From NCBI RefSeq assembly GCF_024666525.1, contig NZ_CP088294.1, forward strand, positions 3,162,001-3,226,000: a DNA stretch of 64,000 bases, read 5' to 3'. A program made the position numbers and the translations under genes. Source of the DNA: Pseudomonas sp. J452. Lineage in GTDB: Bacteria > Pseudomonadota > Gammaproteobacteria > Pseudomonadales > Pseudomonadaceae. The notes below the pieces were generated by a model that saw only the letters and a list, made by a program, of their open reading frames with translations, ran no database searches and was not told the origin of the DNA. Of the stretch, positions 63,445-64,000 are shown piece by piece (the first letter of the stretch is position 1; each line of letters starts with the position of its first letter).

Positions 63445-64000
63445 TCATCCTGCCTTCCTCCTCAGTATCGTCAGCGCCGGTCCTCGCGAGTCCGTCGCCG
63501 ATATCTTGTTGGCCTCATCGATCAGTTTTCCCAGCTCCGCCGCCGAGTAGTGACTGGTGATGCTGCCGTTCTTGTGGCCCAGCAGGGCCCGTCTGTCTTC
63601 CTCGGTTACACCGGCTGCCCGGAGTCTTCTCCCGAAGGTGTGCTTCAGGTCGTGGATGCGGATCGAGGCAAACCCCTTCGGTGCCGGTCGCAGGAAGCGT
63701 TCCTGGTACTTCTTCGCCGCCCGAATCCGGGCCTTCTTCCAGGCGCTATCGTTCATCCGATGAACCGGTGTCGCCTTGCCGTTCCTGTCGGGCATCCCAT
63801 ACGGGAATACCCAGACCGGATCCAGGCCACGCTGTCCCTCGATGACCGATTTGGCCACCGCGTTCAGCACGACCAGCCGTTCCTCTCCGTTCTTCACACC
63901 CGATCCTTTGTCCCTGCCTCCAAAATCCGAAGGAATCAGGAACACGCTAGTGTCGAGCTCTGGCACCGGGATCTCCCAGTCCCACCTCAGCTTGACCACT
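63445..64000 (-). CDS. Tyrosine recombinase/integrase, 3' part (runs off the window)
   Basis: The C-terminal 185 residues of a phage-type integrase. Recombinase motifs: HDLKHTFGRRLRAAGV (His-x-x-Lys/Arg-His), GHKNGSITSHY with the Tyr nucleophile, and conserved flanks LKH..ALLGH. The N-terminal core and arm-binding domain, and the first catalytic Arg, lie beyond base 64000. It reads toward tRNA-Pro, and its stop is 73 bases from the tRNA, the usual setting for an integrative element in a tRNA gene. It is the only visible gene of that element. Confidence 0.93.
   Translation of the reverse strand, partial: VVKLRWDWEIPVPELDTSVFLIPSDFGGRDKGSGVKNGEERLVVLNAVAKSVIEGQRGLDPVWVFPYGMPDRNGKATPVHRMNDSAWKKARIRAAKKYQERFLRPAPKGFASIRIHDLKHTFGRRLRAAGVTEEDRRALLGHKNGSITSHYSAAELGKLIDEANKISATDSRGPALTILRRKAG

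Overview
The window is chromosomal DNA from a high-GC gammaproteobacterium, almost certainly a Pseudomonas. The gene content and order (deaD, htpX, alaA, msrB, gpx, ospR, sagS, copRS, queF, mlaA, rssB/rssC, tal, dusA, then thrS-infC-rpmI-rplT-pheST-ihfA) is as I remember it from the PA2737-PA2843 part of the P. aeruginosa PAO1 map, with local insertions and losses. No rRNA and no CRISPR array were seen. There are four tRNA genes: Glu-TTC, Gly-GCC, Val-GAC and Pro-GGG.

Region by region. 1-5.2 kb: the start of a secreted-protein gene, a decayed sulfatase/LTA-synthase tail, a class II DAHP synthase and a large autotransporter with tandem passenger repeats. 5.3-12.7 kb: a tightly overlapping catabolic/transport operon (FMO, bile-acid/sodium-symporter family transporter, SDR, TauE-type permease, D-aminoacylase-like amidohydrolase), transcribed away from an AraC regulator that is coupled to a spermidine-synthase-like gene. 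12.7-26.7 kb: core genes including a DEAD-box helicase, HtpX, AlaA, the MsrB/Gpx/OspR peroxide-defence block with a perfect operator palindrome, and the SagS-type hybrid kinase. 26.8-30.4 kb: tRNA-Glu/Gly, small conserved genes and a YadGH-type ABC transporter.

30.4-38.6 kb is accessory: a two-gene RND efflux system, followed by a lone 1,269-residue SIR2-domain protein in DNA visibly poorer in GC than its surroundings. This SIR2 gene is the best candidate in the window for an anti-phage or other conflict system. 38.7-46 kb: a TrmK-like tRNA methyltransferase, a Cys-rich lipoprotein, and a copper-resistance locus (copS-copR divergent from cupredoxin-copA-copB) with a CopR-box-like site. 46-55.5 kb: queF, small conserved genes including a HAD-fold protein lacking its catalytic aspartates, mlaA, a PilZ protein, the rssB/rssC pair, tal, dusA and a polyamine-oxidase-like gene.

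55.6-63.4 kb is the translation block: tRNA-Val, thrS, infC with a non-ATG start, rpmI, rplT, pheS, pheT, ihfA, a MerR regulator and tRNA-Pro. The window ends inside a tyrosine integrase abutting tRNA-Pro, so an integrated element probably continues beyond base 64000.

Intergenic DNA is rich in repeats: two diverged copies of a roughly 0.2 kb MITE-like element with terminal inverted repeats, several REP palindromes, an inverted pair of about 78 bp repeats 21 kb apart, and a tandem duplication that copied the 3' end of copB. All coordinates and motifs were read by eye; family names rest on motif recognition, not on database searches.
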